DNA from: Bradyrhizobium pachyrhizi
GTDB taxonomy: Bacteria; Pseudomonadota; Alphaproteobacteria; Rhizobiales; Xanthobacteraceae
Length of the DNA: 35,849 nucleotides
Reading direction: 5' to 3'
Assembly: GCF_001189245.1 (NCBI RefSeq)
Contig: NZ_LFIQ01000124.1
Location: 133,762-169,610 of the forward strand
The notes under the pieces were generated by a model that searched no databases, was not told where the DNA came from, and saw only the letters and a list, made by a program, of their open reading frames with translations. This document shows positions 1-9,500 of this stretch, one piece after another. Position 1 is the stretch's first letter; each line of letters opens with the position of its first letter. Position numbers and translations under genes: made by a program.

Positions 1-6
1 TCTGCC

Positions 7-3000
7 CTATTCGGCCGCCTGCGCCAGCGGCTGGCTGATCGCGCGCTCCAGCCGCGCGCATTCGGTGCGATAGCGGGCGACGTTGCCCTCCTTGATGTGG
101 CCATAACCACGCACGAGGTCCGCAGCCTTCGCCAGCGCCACGAGGCGCGGCAAGTCGAGCGGCTTCCTGCCGTCGAGGTGACGCAGGATCATCGCCGAAT
201 ACTCGACCGGCAATGCGCGCTCCATCTTGCGCTCGGCGGTATAGCCGAAGATGTCGAAGGCGGTGCCGCGCAGGCCCTTCAGCTTCGCGAGCATGCCGAA
301 CGCGGTGAAAATCCACGGACCGAATTCGCGCTTCTGCAGCCGCCCGGTGACGGGATCGCGCTGGGCCAGCAGCGGCGGCGCCAGCAGGACCTTCAGACCG
401 GAATTGCCTTGGAATTGCTCCCTCAAGGCCTTGCTGAACTCGCCGTCGGAATAGAGCCGCGCGACCTCGTATTCGTCCTTGTAGGCCATCAGCTTGAACA
501 GGCCCTTTACGAAGGCCTCGGTCAGGTCCTGCGAGCCCGGCGCGGCCGCCGCCTCGGCGGTGCGGACGCGCGCGACATCGTCGAGATAACGCTTGGCGTA
601 GGCCGCATCCTGATAGTCGGTGAGGAATTTGGCGCGGAACGCGATCGCCTCATCGAGCGTCTTCTTGGCCGGCGCGGCGCCGGCGCTCTTGAAGCGCGCG
701 GCGCTGACCACGCGTTGCAGATCATGTGCGGCGAGCCGGCCCCATGAGAAAGCAGTCTTGTTCATCTCGATGGCGGCGCCGTTGAGCTCGATCGCCTTCA
801 GGATCGCTTCCAGCGACAGCGGGATCGCGCCGCGCTGAAACGCGAAGCCGAGCATGAAGGCGTTGGTGGCGATGCTGTCGCCCATCAGCGCCGTGGCAAG
901 CCCGGTGGCGTCGAGGATGTCGAGATCGCCTGGCGTCACCGCGCCGTTCAGCGCATCGCGCATCGAGCTGGCTTCGAAGTCGATATCGGGATCGATCACG
1001 AAGCTCGCGGTCGGCAAGAGATCGGCGTTGACCACGGCGCGGGTAACGCCGCGCTCGGCGCGGCTCAGGGCCGGCACGCTGGTGGCGACGACTAGGTCGC
1101 AGCCGAGGATCAGGTTGGCATTGCCCGGCGCGATGCGAACCGTGGTCAGCATGTCGGAGGCGGGCGCGAGCCGGACATGGCTCATGACCGCGCCGTTCTT
1201 CTGCGACAGGCCGGTGAAGTCGAGCGTCGAGCAGGCGAGCCCCTCGATATGCGCAGCCATACCGAGCAGCGCGCCGATGGTAATGACGCCGGTGCCGCCG
1301 ATGCCGGTGATCAGGATGTTGTAGGGATTGCTCAACGCGGCCGCAGGCGGCGTCGGCAAATCGGCGAACAACGCCTTGGGATCGGCCGCGGTGCGGTCGG
1401 CCTTGCGCAGCTTGGGATCCTGCACCATCACGAAGCTCGGGCAAAAACCCTCGATGCAGGAGAAATCCTTGTTGCAGTTCGACTGATCGATGCGGCGCTT
1501 GCGGCCGAGCTCGGTCTCCAGCGGCTGCACCGAGACGCAGTTCGACGCCACCGAGCAGTCGCCGCAACCCTCGCAGACGCGCTCGTTGATGAAGACGCGC
1601 TTGGCGGGATCGGGGAACAGCCCGCGCTTGCGGCGGCGGCGCTTCTCGGCGGCGCAGGTCTGGTCGTAGATCAGGACGGTGAGGCCCTCGACCTCGCGCA
1701 GGGTGCGCTGCACGGCATCGAGCTCGCGGCGATGGTGGATGGTGGCGCCGGACGGGAAATAATTGGCGGGATATTTGTCCGGATCGTCGGAGACGATCGC
1801 AAGCTTCCTGGTGCCTTCAGCCGCGACCTGATGCGCGATCTGCGACACCGTGAAGCCGCCTTCGGCCGGCTGCCCGCCGGTCATCGCCACCGCATCGTTG
1901 TAGAGGATCTTGTAGGTGATGTTGACGCCGGCCGCGGCCGCAGCGCGCAGCGCCAACAAGCCGGAATGGGTGTAGGTGCCGTCGCCGAGATTCTGGAACA
2001 CATGCTGTTCGCTGGTGAACGGCGCCTGCCCGATCCAGCTCACGCCCTCCGCGCCCATATGCGAGATGGTCTGGGTGTTGCGGTTCGGCACCGACAGCGC
2101 CATGCCGTGGCAGCCGATCCCTGCCATGGCGCGGCTGCCCTCGGGAATCTTGGTCGACGAGTTGTGCGGGCAGCCCGAGCAGAAATACGGCGTACGCTGC
2201 AGCTTCGCGGTGCCCGTGCCCTCGGCCGGGCGATCGAACGCCTCGAGTTTTGCCAAACGCTGCTCCAGCAGCGGGCTGCGGTGACCAAGCTTGCGCAGCC
2301 GCGCCACCACGGCTGCTGCCACCATGGTCGGCGTCAGCTCGCCCTCGCTCGGCAGCAGAGGCGCGCCGCTCTCGTCGCGCTTGCCGACCACCGAGGGACG
2401 CTTGGAGGCGTCCATGTTGTAGAGGATGCGGACCAGCTGGTCCTCGATGAAGCCGCGCTTCTCCTCGACGACCAGCACATCCTGCAGGCCCTCGGCGAAG
2501 GCGCGCGCGCCGCGCGCTTCGAGCGGCCAGGTCAGCGCCACCTTGTAGATGCGCAGCCCGAGCGCCTGCGCATCGGCATCGGTGATGCCGAGATCGGCGA
2601 GCGCCTGGCGCAGATCGAGATAGGCCTTGCCGGTCGCCATGATGCCGAGCCGCGCCGGCTTCGAATCCAGCACGATGCGATCGAAGCGGTTGACGCGGGC
2701 GAAGGCCGCGACGGCCTCCATCTTGGGCCCGTGCAGCCTGCGCTCGGCTTCGAGCGGCGGATCCGGCCAGCGGATCGAGAGCCCGTCCGGCGGCATCTCG
2801 AAATCGTCGGGGATGATGATCTTGATGCGATCGGGATCGCTGACGATCGAGGCCGAGCTTTCCACTGTCTCCGAGATCGCCTTGAAGCCGACCCAGCAGC
2901 CGGAATAGCGCGACAGCGCGAAGCCGAGGATGCCGAGGTCGAGATAATCCTGCAGCGTCGCCGGATTGACCACCGGCATCAGCGCCGAGGCGAACACCTG

Positions 3001-3480
3001 CTCGCTCTGATGCGCCAGGGTGGAGGACTGGCAGCCATGGTCGTCGCCGGCCAGCGCGATCACGCCGCCGTTCGGCGAGGTGCCGGCGGAATTGGCGTGC
3101 TTGAGCGCGTCGAGCGAACGATCGACGCCGGGGCCCTTGCCGTACCAGATGCCGAACACGCCATCGACCCTGGCGCCGGGGAACATGCCGACCTGCTGGC
3201 TGCCCCACACCGCGGTCGCCGCCAGATCCTCGTTGAGGCCGGGGACGAAGGCGATGTCATGTTCCCTGAGGAAAGATTTCGCCCGCCACAGTGCGTGGTC
3301 GTACATGCCGAGCGGCGAGCCGCGGTAACCGGAGATGAAACCGGCAGTGTTCAGCCCGTGCGCGCGGTCGCGTTCGCGCTGCAACATGGGCAATCGGACC
3401 AGCGCCTGGGTACCGGAGAGGAAGATTCGTTTCGTATCCAACCGGTACTTGTCGTCCAGTCCAACTTCCATCAACGCCAT
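7..3480 (-). CDS. Indolepyruvate:ferredoxin oxidoreductase family protein, fused (IorA-IorB type)
   Basis: This is a 1157-residue single-chain 2-oxoacid oxidoreductase. The family decarboxylates aryl pyruvates such as indolepyruvate to the acyl-CoA and passes electrons to ferredoxin. The N-terminal half is the thiamine-diphosphate module: C434-S-G-C437 precedes it, and N-L-G-D-G sits near 497-501 followed by N528 in the cofactor loop. An iron-sulfur segment follows, with cysteines at 636, 639, 642 and 648 and more at 669, 675 and 680. The gamma domain begins near 718 with the nucleotide-type loop GIGGTGV (726-732). The remaining C-terminal part resembles the extra domain found in fused bacterial homologues. 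The fusion of both subunits is usual for proteobacteria. The stop is TAG at 7-9 and the start is ATG at 3480. It is divergent from the MaoC-like operon across a 234-bp gap. Family is certain; the physiological substrate is not. Confidence 0.93.
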   Translation of the reverse strand: MALMEVGLDDKYRLDTKRIFLSGTQALVRLPMLQRERDRAHGLNTAGFISGYRGSPLGMYDHALWRAKSFLREHDIAFVPGLNEDLAATAVWGSQQVGMFPGARVDGVFGIWYGKGPGVDRSLDALKHANSAGTSPNGGVIALAGDDHGCQSSTLAHQSEQVFASALMPVVNPATLQDYLDLGILGFALSRYSGCWVGFKAISETVESSASIVSDPDRIKIIIPDDFEMPPDGLSIRWPDPPLEAERRLHGPKMEAVAAFARVNRFDRIVLDSKPARLGIMATGKAYLDLRQALADLGITDADAQALGLRIYKVALTWPLEARGARAFAEGLQDVLVVEEKRGFIEDQLVRILYNMDASKRPSVVGKRDESGAPLLPSEGELTPTMVAAAVVARLRKLGHRSPLLEQRLAKLEAFDRPAEGTGTAKLQRTPYFCSGCPHNSSTKIPEGSRAMAGIGCHGMALSVPNRNTQTISHMGAEGVSWIGQAPFTSEQHVFQNLGDGTYTHSGLLALRAAAAAGVNITYKILYNDAVAMTGGQPAEGGFTVSQIAHQVAAEGTRKLAIVSDDPDKYPANYFPSGATIHHRRELDAVQRTLREVEGLTVLIYDQTCAAEKRRRRKRGLFPDPAKRVFINERVCEGCGDCSVASNCVSVQPLETELGRKRRIDQSNCNKDFSCIEGFCPSFVMVQDPKLRKADRTAADPKALFADLPTPPAAALSNPYNILITGIGGTGVITIGALLGMAAHIEGLACSTLDFTGLSQKNGAVMSHVRLAPASDMLTTVRIAPGNANLILGCDLVVATSVPALSRAERGVTRAVVNADLLPTASFVIDPDIDFEASSMRDALNGAVTPGDLDILDATGLATALMGDSIATNAFMLGFAFQRGAIPLSLEAILKAIELNGAAIEMNKTAFSWGRLAAHDLQRVVSAARFKSAGAAPAKKTLDEAIAFRAKFLTDYQDAAYAKRYLDDVARVRTAEAAAAPGSQDLTEAFVKGLFKLMAYKDEYEVARLYSDGEFSKALREQFQGNSGLKVLLAPPLLAQRDPVTGRLQKREFGPWIFTAFGMLAKLKGLRGTAFDIFGYTAERKMERALPVEYSAMILRHLDGRKPLDLPRLVALAKAADLVRGYGHIKEGNVARYRTECARLERAISQPLAQAAE

Positions 3481-3540
3481 CAGTTTCCCCGTCAGTCAGC
3501 CACGCCGGTCCGAACCGGTCTGATTATCTTCCGAAATGAT

Positions 3541-3574
3541 CATGCATCAGCATGCACTGATTTTGTTATGCATG
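3541..3574. promoter_or_regulatory. Candidate operator/promoter region between ior and the MaoC operon
   Basis: CATGCA occurs at 3541-3546 and again at 3551-3556, a 10-bp period, and a third ATGCATGA lies at 3568-3575. The stretch is AT-richer than its surroundings and lies in the only gap between two divergent genes. Helically phased repeats of this kind could bind a regulator of either gene. No regulator gene is adjacent and no clear -35/-10 pair was found, so this is only a candidate. Confidence 0.25.
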
Positions 3575-3618
3575 AACAGCTCCGTTCCATGGCCGCAGCA
3601 CATATCTCATGTTGCGCA

Positions 3619-3672
3619 TGCGAGGCCTTGTCGCTCTGCGAGGCCTTGTTGCTCTGCGAGGCCTTGCCGAAC
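3619..3672. repeat. Three 18-bp tandem repeats upstream of the MaoC-like gene
   Basis: Units lie at 3619-3636, 3637-3654 and 3655-3672. Each begins TGCGAGGCCTTG. Units 1 and 2 differ at one position and unit 3 diverges only in its last six bases. The array ends 42 bp before the ATG at 3715, so it would lie in the 5' leader or near the promoter. Copy-number change by slippage is possible. Confidence 0.8.
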
Positions 3673-3714
3673 CCCGGCATCTTTGAAACGGTGGCGCGCA
3701 AAGGGAGACCAAGG

Positions 3715-4665
3715 ATGATTACAGTCGAATCCGCGTTCACGACGGAAATCGTGGAGAACGGTGATCTGCTGGTGGGTCCCTGGCGCAGCCCGAAGCAGAT
3801 GCTGCAGGCCCAGACCTACGATTCCCACGCCTCGATTCACGACGATGCAACCGCGCAGAAGCTCGGCTTCCGCGGCGGCACGATCGAGGGGCCGACCCAT
3901 TTCAGCCAGTTCGCGCCGCTGTGCGAGCGGATCTGGGGCCGCGCCTGGTTCATGACCGGATGCCTCTCGGCGCATTACCGCAACCCGGTGTTCGAAGGCG
4001 AAGAGGTGCAGGCCCAGATCGAGAAGCCGAAGCCGGGCCAGACCGTTTGCACGATCGCGATGGTCAAGCGCGACGGCACCGAGATCCTGCGCGGCACCGC
4101 CTCGATCGACGGCGACGGCAGCGAGACGGCGCTCAGTCACCGGCTCGGCGAATTGAAGCCACTGACCGATCCCGTGATCCTCGCCGACATCAAGGTCGGC
4201 ATGAAGACGCCGCGGCAGGCGATCAAGATGGATTTCGACCAGAACATGGGCGATCTCTATCCGTTTTCGCTGGCCGACAAGCTCAGGGTGATCACCGAGC
4301 CTTCGGACTATTATTCGCTGGAGCACAATCCCTGGGGCCGCGCCATCATCCCGATGGAGATGCTAAGCGTGCTGTTCCAGTACCGCGCGCGCGAGGACCG
4401 GCTGCCGGTCCGCGGCCCCGCGGTCGGGCTGTTCGCCGACCAGGAGATCCGTGTTTTGCGCGGGCCGCTCTTTCCCGGCGAGACCTATTGGGTCGAGCGC
4501 GAGGTCGCGGCGCTCTCCGGCAGCAAGCGCACCGAGAGCATGTGGGTGCGCTCGACCGTGTTCGATGCCGACAACGCGGTGGTCGCAACGATGCTGCTCA
4601 ACGGCGCCAGCATGAAGGATTCCTACGCCAACTACGAAAGCGAGCACAAAGCCCTCTACGGCTGA
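3715..4665 (+). CDS. MaoC/hotdog-fold dehydratase-like protein
   Basis: The product is 316 residues. The N-terminal part (about 35-130) reads as a MaoC-like hotdog: a His-Asp-Asp at 42-44, then A-x-x-x-G-F-R-G-G (ending near 55) and E-G-P-T-H at 58-62, where MaoC enoyl-CoA hydratases have their D-x-x-x-H...G-x-x-x-G-H region. The second half is probably another, degenerate hotdog (about 200-310), as in two-domain hydratases. Such enzymes hydrate or dehydrate acyl-CoA thioesters in the cytoplasm. The start at 3715 is chosen because AGGGAG lies at 3702-3707; a much longer open frame upstream is only non-coding read-through over the divergent gene. It leads a three-gene operon. The exact substrate cannot be read from sequence, and the catalytic Asp/His pair is not canonical. 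Confidence 0.7.
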   Translation: MITVESAFTTEIVENGDLLVGPWRSPKQMLQAQTYDSHASIHDDATAQKLGFRGGTIEGPTHFSQFAPLCERIWGRAWFMTGCLSAHYRNPVFEGEEVQAQIEKPKPGQTVCTIAMVKRDGTEILRGTASIDGDGSETALSHRLGELKPLTDPVILADIKVGMKTPRQAIKMDFDQNMGDLYPFSLADKLRVITEPSDYYSLEHNPWGRAIIPMEMLSVLFQYRAREDRLPVRGPAVGLFADQEIRVLRGPLFPGETYWVEREVAALSGSKRTESMWVRSTVFDADNAVVATMLLNGASMKDSYANYESEHKALYG

Positions 4666-4711
4666 AACAACAGCCGTCTCTCCCGCAAGCCGCCGAAAAA
4701 GGACAACAATA

Positions 4712-5266
4712 ATGGCCCGCCTGCCCTATCTCGAAGCCGATCAGGTCGCCCCCGAATATCGCGACATGCTCAAGCGCAATACCAATCTGCACAAGCTGCT
4801 GGTGAACTCGCCGGACATGGCGCGCGCCTTCAACGGCGTCGGCGGCTATATCCGCTTCAAGAGCAAGCTCGATCCCAGGCTGCGCGAACTCGCGATCCTG
4901 CAGGTCGGCTGGCTCGAGCAGTCGGAATACGAATTCACCCACCATGTGAAGATCGGCAAGGAGTTCGGCGTCACCGACGAGGATATCCAGGGCCTGATCG
5001 CGGAGACCAAAGGCCAGCCGTCGAAGCTCGAGCCGCTGGCGAAAGCCATCCTGAAGGGCGCCCGCGAGATGGTGCGCGAGCTCGCGATGTCGGAGGCGAC
5101 CTTCGCCGAGATCAAGCGCGAGCTGTCCGACGAGCACATGACCGACCTCGTGCTGACGATCGCATTCTACTGCGCCGTGGTGCGGGTGCTCGCCACCATG
5201 CAGATCGACAACGAGCCTTACTACAAGGAGGTACTGCAGCAGTACCCGCTACAGGGAGTGAAGTGA
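4712..5266 (+). CDS. Carboxymuconolactone decarboxylase (CMD) family protein
   Basis: This 184-residue protein has the CMD/AhpD-like helical fold signature: R-E-L-A-I-L near 54-59, then S-E-Y-E-F-T-H-H. The redox C-x-x-C of AhpD is replaced by E-Y-E-F, with the conserved His retained. It is therefore unlikely to be a peroxidase partner and is closer to the non-redox CMD subgroup, which is often found beside SDR and hydratase genes in catabolic clusters. An AAGGA ribosome site precedes the ATG by about 8 nt. The gene sits 46 bp after the MaoC-like gene, and its TGA ends one base before the next ATG, so co-transcription and perhaps translational coupling are expected. Its reaction is unknown. 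Confidence 0.8.
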   Translation: MARLPYLEADQVAPEYRDMLKRNTNLHKLLVNSPDMARAFNGVGGYIRFKSKLDPRLRELAILQVGWLEQSEYEFTHHVKIGKEFGVTDEDIQGLIAETKGQPSKLEPLAKAILKGAREMVRELAMSEATFAEIKRELSDEHMTDLVLTIAFYCAVVRVLATMQIDNEPYYKEVLQQYPLQGVK

Positions 5267-5267
5267 C

Positions 5268-6068
5268 ATGCGCCTGCAAGATCGCGTCGCTATCGTCGTG
5301 GGTGCCGGCCAAAGCCCCGGCGAGGGGATCGGTAACGGCCGCGCCACCGCGCTGACCTTCGCGCGCGAAGGCGCCAGGGTGCTGTGCGTCGATCACAATC
5401 TGGCATCGGCGCAGGAGACCGTCGACCTGATCGCGGCCAAGGGCGGCACTTCAGTCGCCTTCAAGGCCGACGTCACCAAGAACGCCGACATCAAGGCGAT
5501 GGTGGCTGATGCACATGGCCGCTGGGGCAGCGTCGACATCCTGCACAACAATGTCGGCGTCAGCCTCTCCGGCGGCGATGCCGAACTGCTCGACATATCA
5601 GAAGAGGCGTTCGACCGCTGCGTGGCGATCAATCTGAAGAGCTGCATCCTCGCCGCCAAGCATGTGATTCCGATCATGCGCACGCAGCAGCGTGGCTCGA
5701 TCATCAACATCTCGTCGATGGCCGCGATCACGACCTATCCCTACGTCGCCTACAAGGCGACCAAGTCGGCGATGATCGCCTTCACCGAACAGCTCGCCTA
5801 CCAGAATGCGCAATATGGCATTCGCGCAAACGTGATCCTGCCGGGATTGATGAACACGCCGATGGCGGTCGACACGCGCGCCCGCGAATTCAAGAAGAGC
5901 CGCGCCGAAGTCGAGGCCGAACGCGACAGCAAGGTGCCGCTGCGTCACAAGATGGGCACCGGCTGGGACGTTGCCAATGCCGCGCTGTTTCTCGCGTCCG
6001 ATGAAGCGGATTTCGTGACCGGCGTCACGTTGCCGGTCGATGGGGGCGCAAGTGTGCGGCGCGGTTAA
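5268..6068 (+). CDS. Short-chain dehydrogenase/reductase (SDR), classical type
   Basis: The product is 266 residues. The N-terminal Rossmann segment has the glycine-rich loop G12-A-G...G20-I-G22, slightly longer than the usual T-G-x-x-x-G-I-G. It is followed by N-N-V-G (94-97), the catalytic serine in I-N-I-S-S (149/150) and Y162-x-x-x-K166, so all catalytic residues are present. D42 at the end of beta-2 suggests NAD(H) preference. The C-terminus (L-P-V-D-G-G-A) is typical for the family. GGGAG at 5254-5258 serves the ATG at 5268, one base after the preceding stop. With its neighbours it probably oxidises a hydroxyacyl or alcohol intermediate; the substrate is unknown. Confidence 0.88.
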   Translation: MRLQDRVAIVVGAGQSPGEGIGNGRATALTFAREGARVLCVDHNLASAQETVDLIAAKGGTSVAFKADVTKNADIKAMVADAHGRWGSVDILHNNVGVSLSGGDAELLDISEEAFDRCVAINLKSCILAAKHVIPIMRTQQRGSIINISSMAAITTYPYVAYKATKSAMIAFTEQLAYQNAQYGIRANVILPGLMNTPMAVDTRAREFKKSRAEVEAERDSKVPLRHKMGTGWDVANAALFLASDEADFVTGVTLPVDGGASVRRG

Positions 6069-6083
6069 TCGAGACGATTAACC
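6063..6083. terminator. Perfect inverted repeat spanning the SDR stop codon
   Basis: GGTTAATCG (6063-6071), a 3-nt loop and CGATTAACC (6075-6083) form a perfect 9-bp stem. The TAA stop of the SDR gene (6066-6068) lies inside the left arm. No U-run follows, so it may be a weak or Rho-assisted terminator, an mRNA 3'-end stabiliser, or a protein-binding palindrome. The rest of the gap to 6284 is AT-rich for this window, with no gene that I can support. Confidence 0.4.
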
Positions 6084-6284
6084 TGTGTGACAATTTGGGA
6101 TTAATCACTGTGACGAAATCACGCGTTATTGCGCCGCAACGATTCGAAAAAATTGAAGTATTCCAATGACACGGCGATGTGACGACGCGTCCACATAAAT
6201 CGAAATCCTGACTCGTTGTGGTCGCACGAAATTCATCTGCGCTCTGTATCTCGCTCGCCAAGAACTTCTGGAGTGCCTGGACCG

Positions 6285-6503
6285 ATGAGCGAAGAATTCG
6301 AACTCAGACCCGATCAGTGGGATGCGCTGAAAGCGTTGCGGGCTCCCGCAGCAAACCCTTCACGGCTGAACCGCTTTGCCGTCGAGAGCCTGATCACGCT
6401 CGGCTATGTCGCCGTGCGCGGCGATTCGTTTGAACTGACGCCCGCGGGCCGCAAGGTGCTGGTCCGCGGTTCATCGCTTCTGCTGCTCGATATCGCAGCC
6501 TGA
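6285..6503 (+). CDS. Small conserved-looking hypothetical protein (72 aa)
   Basis: I do not recognise a named family. The ATG at 6285 is preferred because GGAG lies at 6270-6273, and the earlier in-frame ATG at 6216 lacks a ribosome site. The product is acidic at the start (M-S-E-E-F-E-L). It then has a helix-like stretch and a segment near 40-65 ending F-E-L-T-P-A-G-R-K-V-L, which resembles the recognition-helix/wing region of small winged-helix proteins. A DNA-binding role is only a guess. The codon use is normal for the window. A strong hairpin follows the stop by about 25 nt, consistent with a single-gene transcript. Confidence 0.65.
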   Translation: MSEEFELRPDQWDALKALRAPAANPSRLNRFAVESLITLGYVAVRGDSFELTPAGRKVLVRGSSLLLLDIAA

Positions 6504-6528
6504 CCTCTTCAAAATAACACGAAGGTTA

Positions 6529-6557
6529 CACACGCGGCATCATGCCGCGTGTGCTTT
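6529..6557 (+). terminator. Rho-independent terminator-like hairpin after the 72-aa gene
   Basis: CACACGCGGCAT (6529-6540) and ATGCCGCGTGTG (6542-6553) form a very strong stem, followed by CTTTT on the plus strand. In practice the central few bases make the loop. The stop codon of the convergent RND pump gene (6540-6542) lies in the loop, so the same hairpin would also close the pump mRNA, although that side lacks a T-run. Confidence 0.6.
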
Positions 6558-9500
6558 TCCAGGGATAGTCGTCTCGCCGTGCTGCGTCAGCGGCTTCATC
6601 CCGGTGAGGCTGCGCAGCAGCACGTAGAACACCGGCGTCAGGAACAGGCCGAACACGGTGACGCCGATCATGCCGGAGAACACCGCGACGCCCATCGCGC
6701 GCCGCATCTCCGAGCCCGCGCCGGTCGACAGCACCAGCGGCAGCACGCCCATGATGAACGCCATCGAGGTCATCAGGATCGGCCGCAACCGCAGCCGGCT
6801 CGCCTCGATCGCGGCACGGATCGGTGACCGCCCGGCGAATTCGAGCTCGCGCGCGAATTCGACGATCAGGATGGCGTTCTTGGCTGACAATCCGACCAGC
6901 ACGATCAGGCCGATCTGGGTGAAGACATTGTTGTCGCCCTTCGACAGCCAGACGCCGAACATCGCCGCCAACAGCCCCATCGGCACGATCATGATGATCG
7001 AGAGCGGCAGCGCCAGGCTCTCATAGAGCGCGGCCAGCACCAGGAACACCAAGAGGATCGCCAGCGGAAACACCCAGATTCCGGAATTGCCGGCGATGAA
7101 CTCCTGATAGGTCAGATCGGTCCATTCGAAGGCGAATCCGGGCGGCAGCGTTTCGGCGGCGATCCGCGTCGCCGCCTCCTGCGCCTGGCCGGAGGAATAG
7201 CCGGGTGCAGCAGCGGCATTGATGTCGGACGACAGGAAGCCGTTGTAGCGGATCGCACGTTCCGGCCCAGCGCTCTGGCGGACCTTCAACAGCGCCGACA
7301 GCGGCACCATGTCGCCCGACGACGAGCGCACCTTCAGCTGCCTGATGTCGTCGGCACGCGCGCGAAACGGCGCGTCCGCCTGCACATAGACCGAATAGGT
7401 GCGGCCGAATTTGTTGAAGTCGTTGACGTAGTAGGAGCCGAGATAGATTTGCAGCGTATTGAAGACTTCCGTGACCGGCACGCCGAGCTGCAACGCCTTG
7501 GTACGGTCGATATCGGCGAACAGCTGCGGCACGTTGACCTGGAAGCTCGAGAACACGCCGGCGATCTCCGGCGCCTTCTGCATCGCCGCCATGAACGCCT
7601 TGGTCGCGTCGTTCAGCGCCTCATAGCCGAGGCCGGCGCGGTCCTCGATCTGCAGCTTGAAGCCGCCGATGGTACCGAGGCCGTTGACCGGCGGCGGCGG
7701 GAACATGGCGATGAAGGCATCCTGGATGCCGGCATATTTCTTGTTCAGCGCCATCGCGATCGCCGGACCGCTGAGCGACGGATCCTTGCGCTCGTCGAAC
7801 GGCTTCAGGGTCGAGAACACGATGCCGGCATTGGAGGAGTTGGTGAAGCCGGAGATCGACAGGCCGGGGAACGCCACCGAGCTCTCGACACCCGGCTGGG
7901 TCAGCGCGATGTCGCTCATCTTGCGGATCACTTCCTCGGTGCGATCGAGCGTCGCGCCGTCGGGCAGCCGGGCAAAGCCGACCAGATACTGCTTGTCCTG
8001 GCCCGGTACGAAACCGCTCGGTACTTGCTTGAACAGCACGCCCGTCAAGCCGATCAGCAGCACATAGAGGCCGATCACCACGGCCTTGCCATAGATCACC
8101 TTGGTGACGGTGCGGCCGTAGTTCTCGGAGGACTTCGTAAAGACCTTGTTGAAGCCGCGGAAGAACCAGCCGAGCGACCTTTCCATGATCCGGGTCAGCC
8201 AGTCCTTCGGCTCGTGATGTCCCTTTAGCAGCAACGCCGACAGCGCTGGCGACAGCGTCAGCGAGTTGATCGCCGATATCACGGTCGAGATCGCGATCGT
8301 CAGCGCGAACTGCTTGTAGAACTGTCCGGTGAGGCCGGAGATGAAGGCGAGCGGCACGAACACCGCGATCAGGACCAGCGCGATCGCGATGATAGGGCCC
8401 GACACTTCGCGCATCGCCTGGTTGGTGGCATCGCGCGGCGACAGGCCGGACTCGATGTTGCGCTCGACATTCTCGACCACGACGATGGCGTCATCGACCA
8501 CGATGCCGATCGCGAGCACCAGGCCGAACAGGCTGAGCGCGTTGATCGAGAAGCCGAACACATGCATCACCGCGAAGGTGCCGACGATCGACACCGGAAC
8601 CGCGATCAAGGGAATGATCGAGGCGCGCCAGGTCTGCAGGAACAGGATCACGACCAGCACAACGAGCGCGATCGCCTCGAGCAGCGTGTGGATCACGGCC
8701 TCGATCGAGGAACGCACGAACTGCGTCGGATCGTAGACGATCTGGTACGACACGCCTTCCGGCATGTTCTTCTTGATCTCGGCCATCGTGGCGCGGACAT
8801 GGTCGGAGATCTCCAGCGCGTTCGATCCCGGCGCCTGGAAGATCGGGATCGCGACCGCCTGCTTGTTGTCGAGCAGCGAGCGCAGGCCGTATTCGGAGGC
8901 GCCGAGCTCGATCCGGGCGACGTCACGCAGCCGCACCACCTCGCCGGCCGCCCCGGTCTTGACCACGATGTCGCCGAACTGCTCCTCGGTCGATAGCCGT
9001 CCCTCGGCGTTGACGGAGAGCTGCAGGTCGAGGCCCTTGACGCTGGGCGAGGAGCCGACCACGCCGGCGGCGGCCTCGACGTTCTGCGCCTGGATCGCGC
9101 GCACCACGTCGCTTGCGGTCAGCGCATGCTCGGCGGCCTTCTGCGGGTCGACCCAGACCCGCATCGAATAGTCGCCGGCGCCATAGAGCTGGACGTCGCC
9201 GACGCCGTCGATCCGCGCCAGCCGGTCCTTGACGTTGAGCACCGCGTAGTTGCGCAGATACGTCATATCGTAGCGGTTGTTCGGCGACAGCAGATGCACG
9301 ACCATGGTGAGGTCGGGCGAGCTCTTCTTGGTAATGATGCCGAGCTGGCGGACCACGGCCGGCAGGCGCGGCTCGGCCTGCTGCACGCGGTTCTGCACCA
9401 GTTGCGTCGCCTTGTCGGGGTCGGTGCCGAGCCGGAACGTCACCGTCAGCGTCATCGCGCCGTCGGTGGTGGCCTGGCTCGACATATAGAGCATGCCCTC

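Noticed and set aside
1177..3714. Very long plus-strand open frame running antisense through the oxidoreductase gene into the MaoC-like gene
   Set aside because: It is the GC-rich antisense shadow of the 7-3480 gene; its translation is low-complexity (Arg/Ala/Asp/His rich). Only the part from the ATG at 3715 has a ribosome site and a recognisable family.
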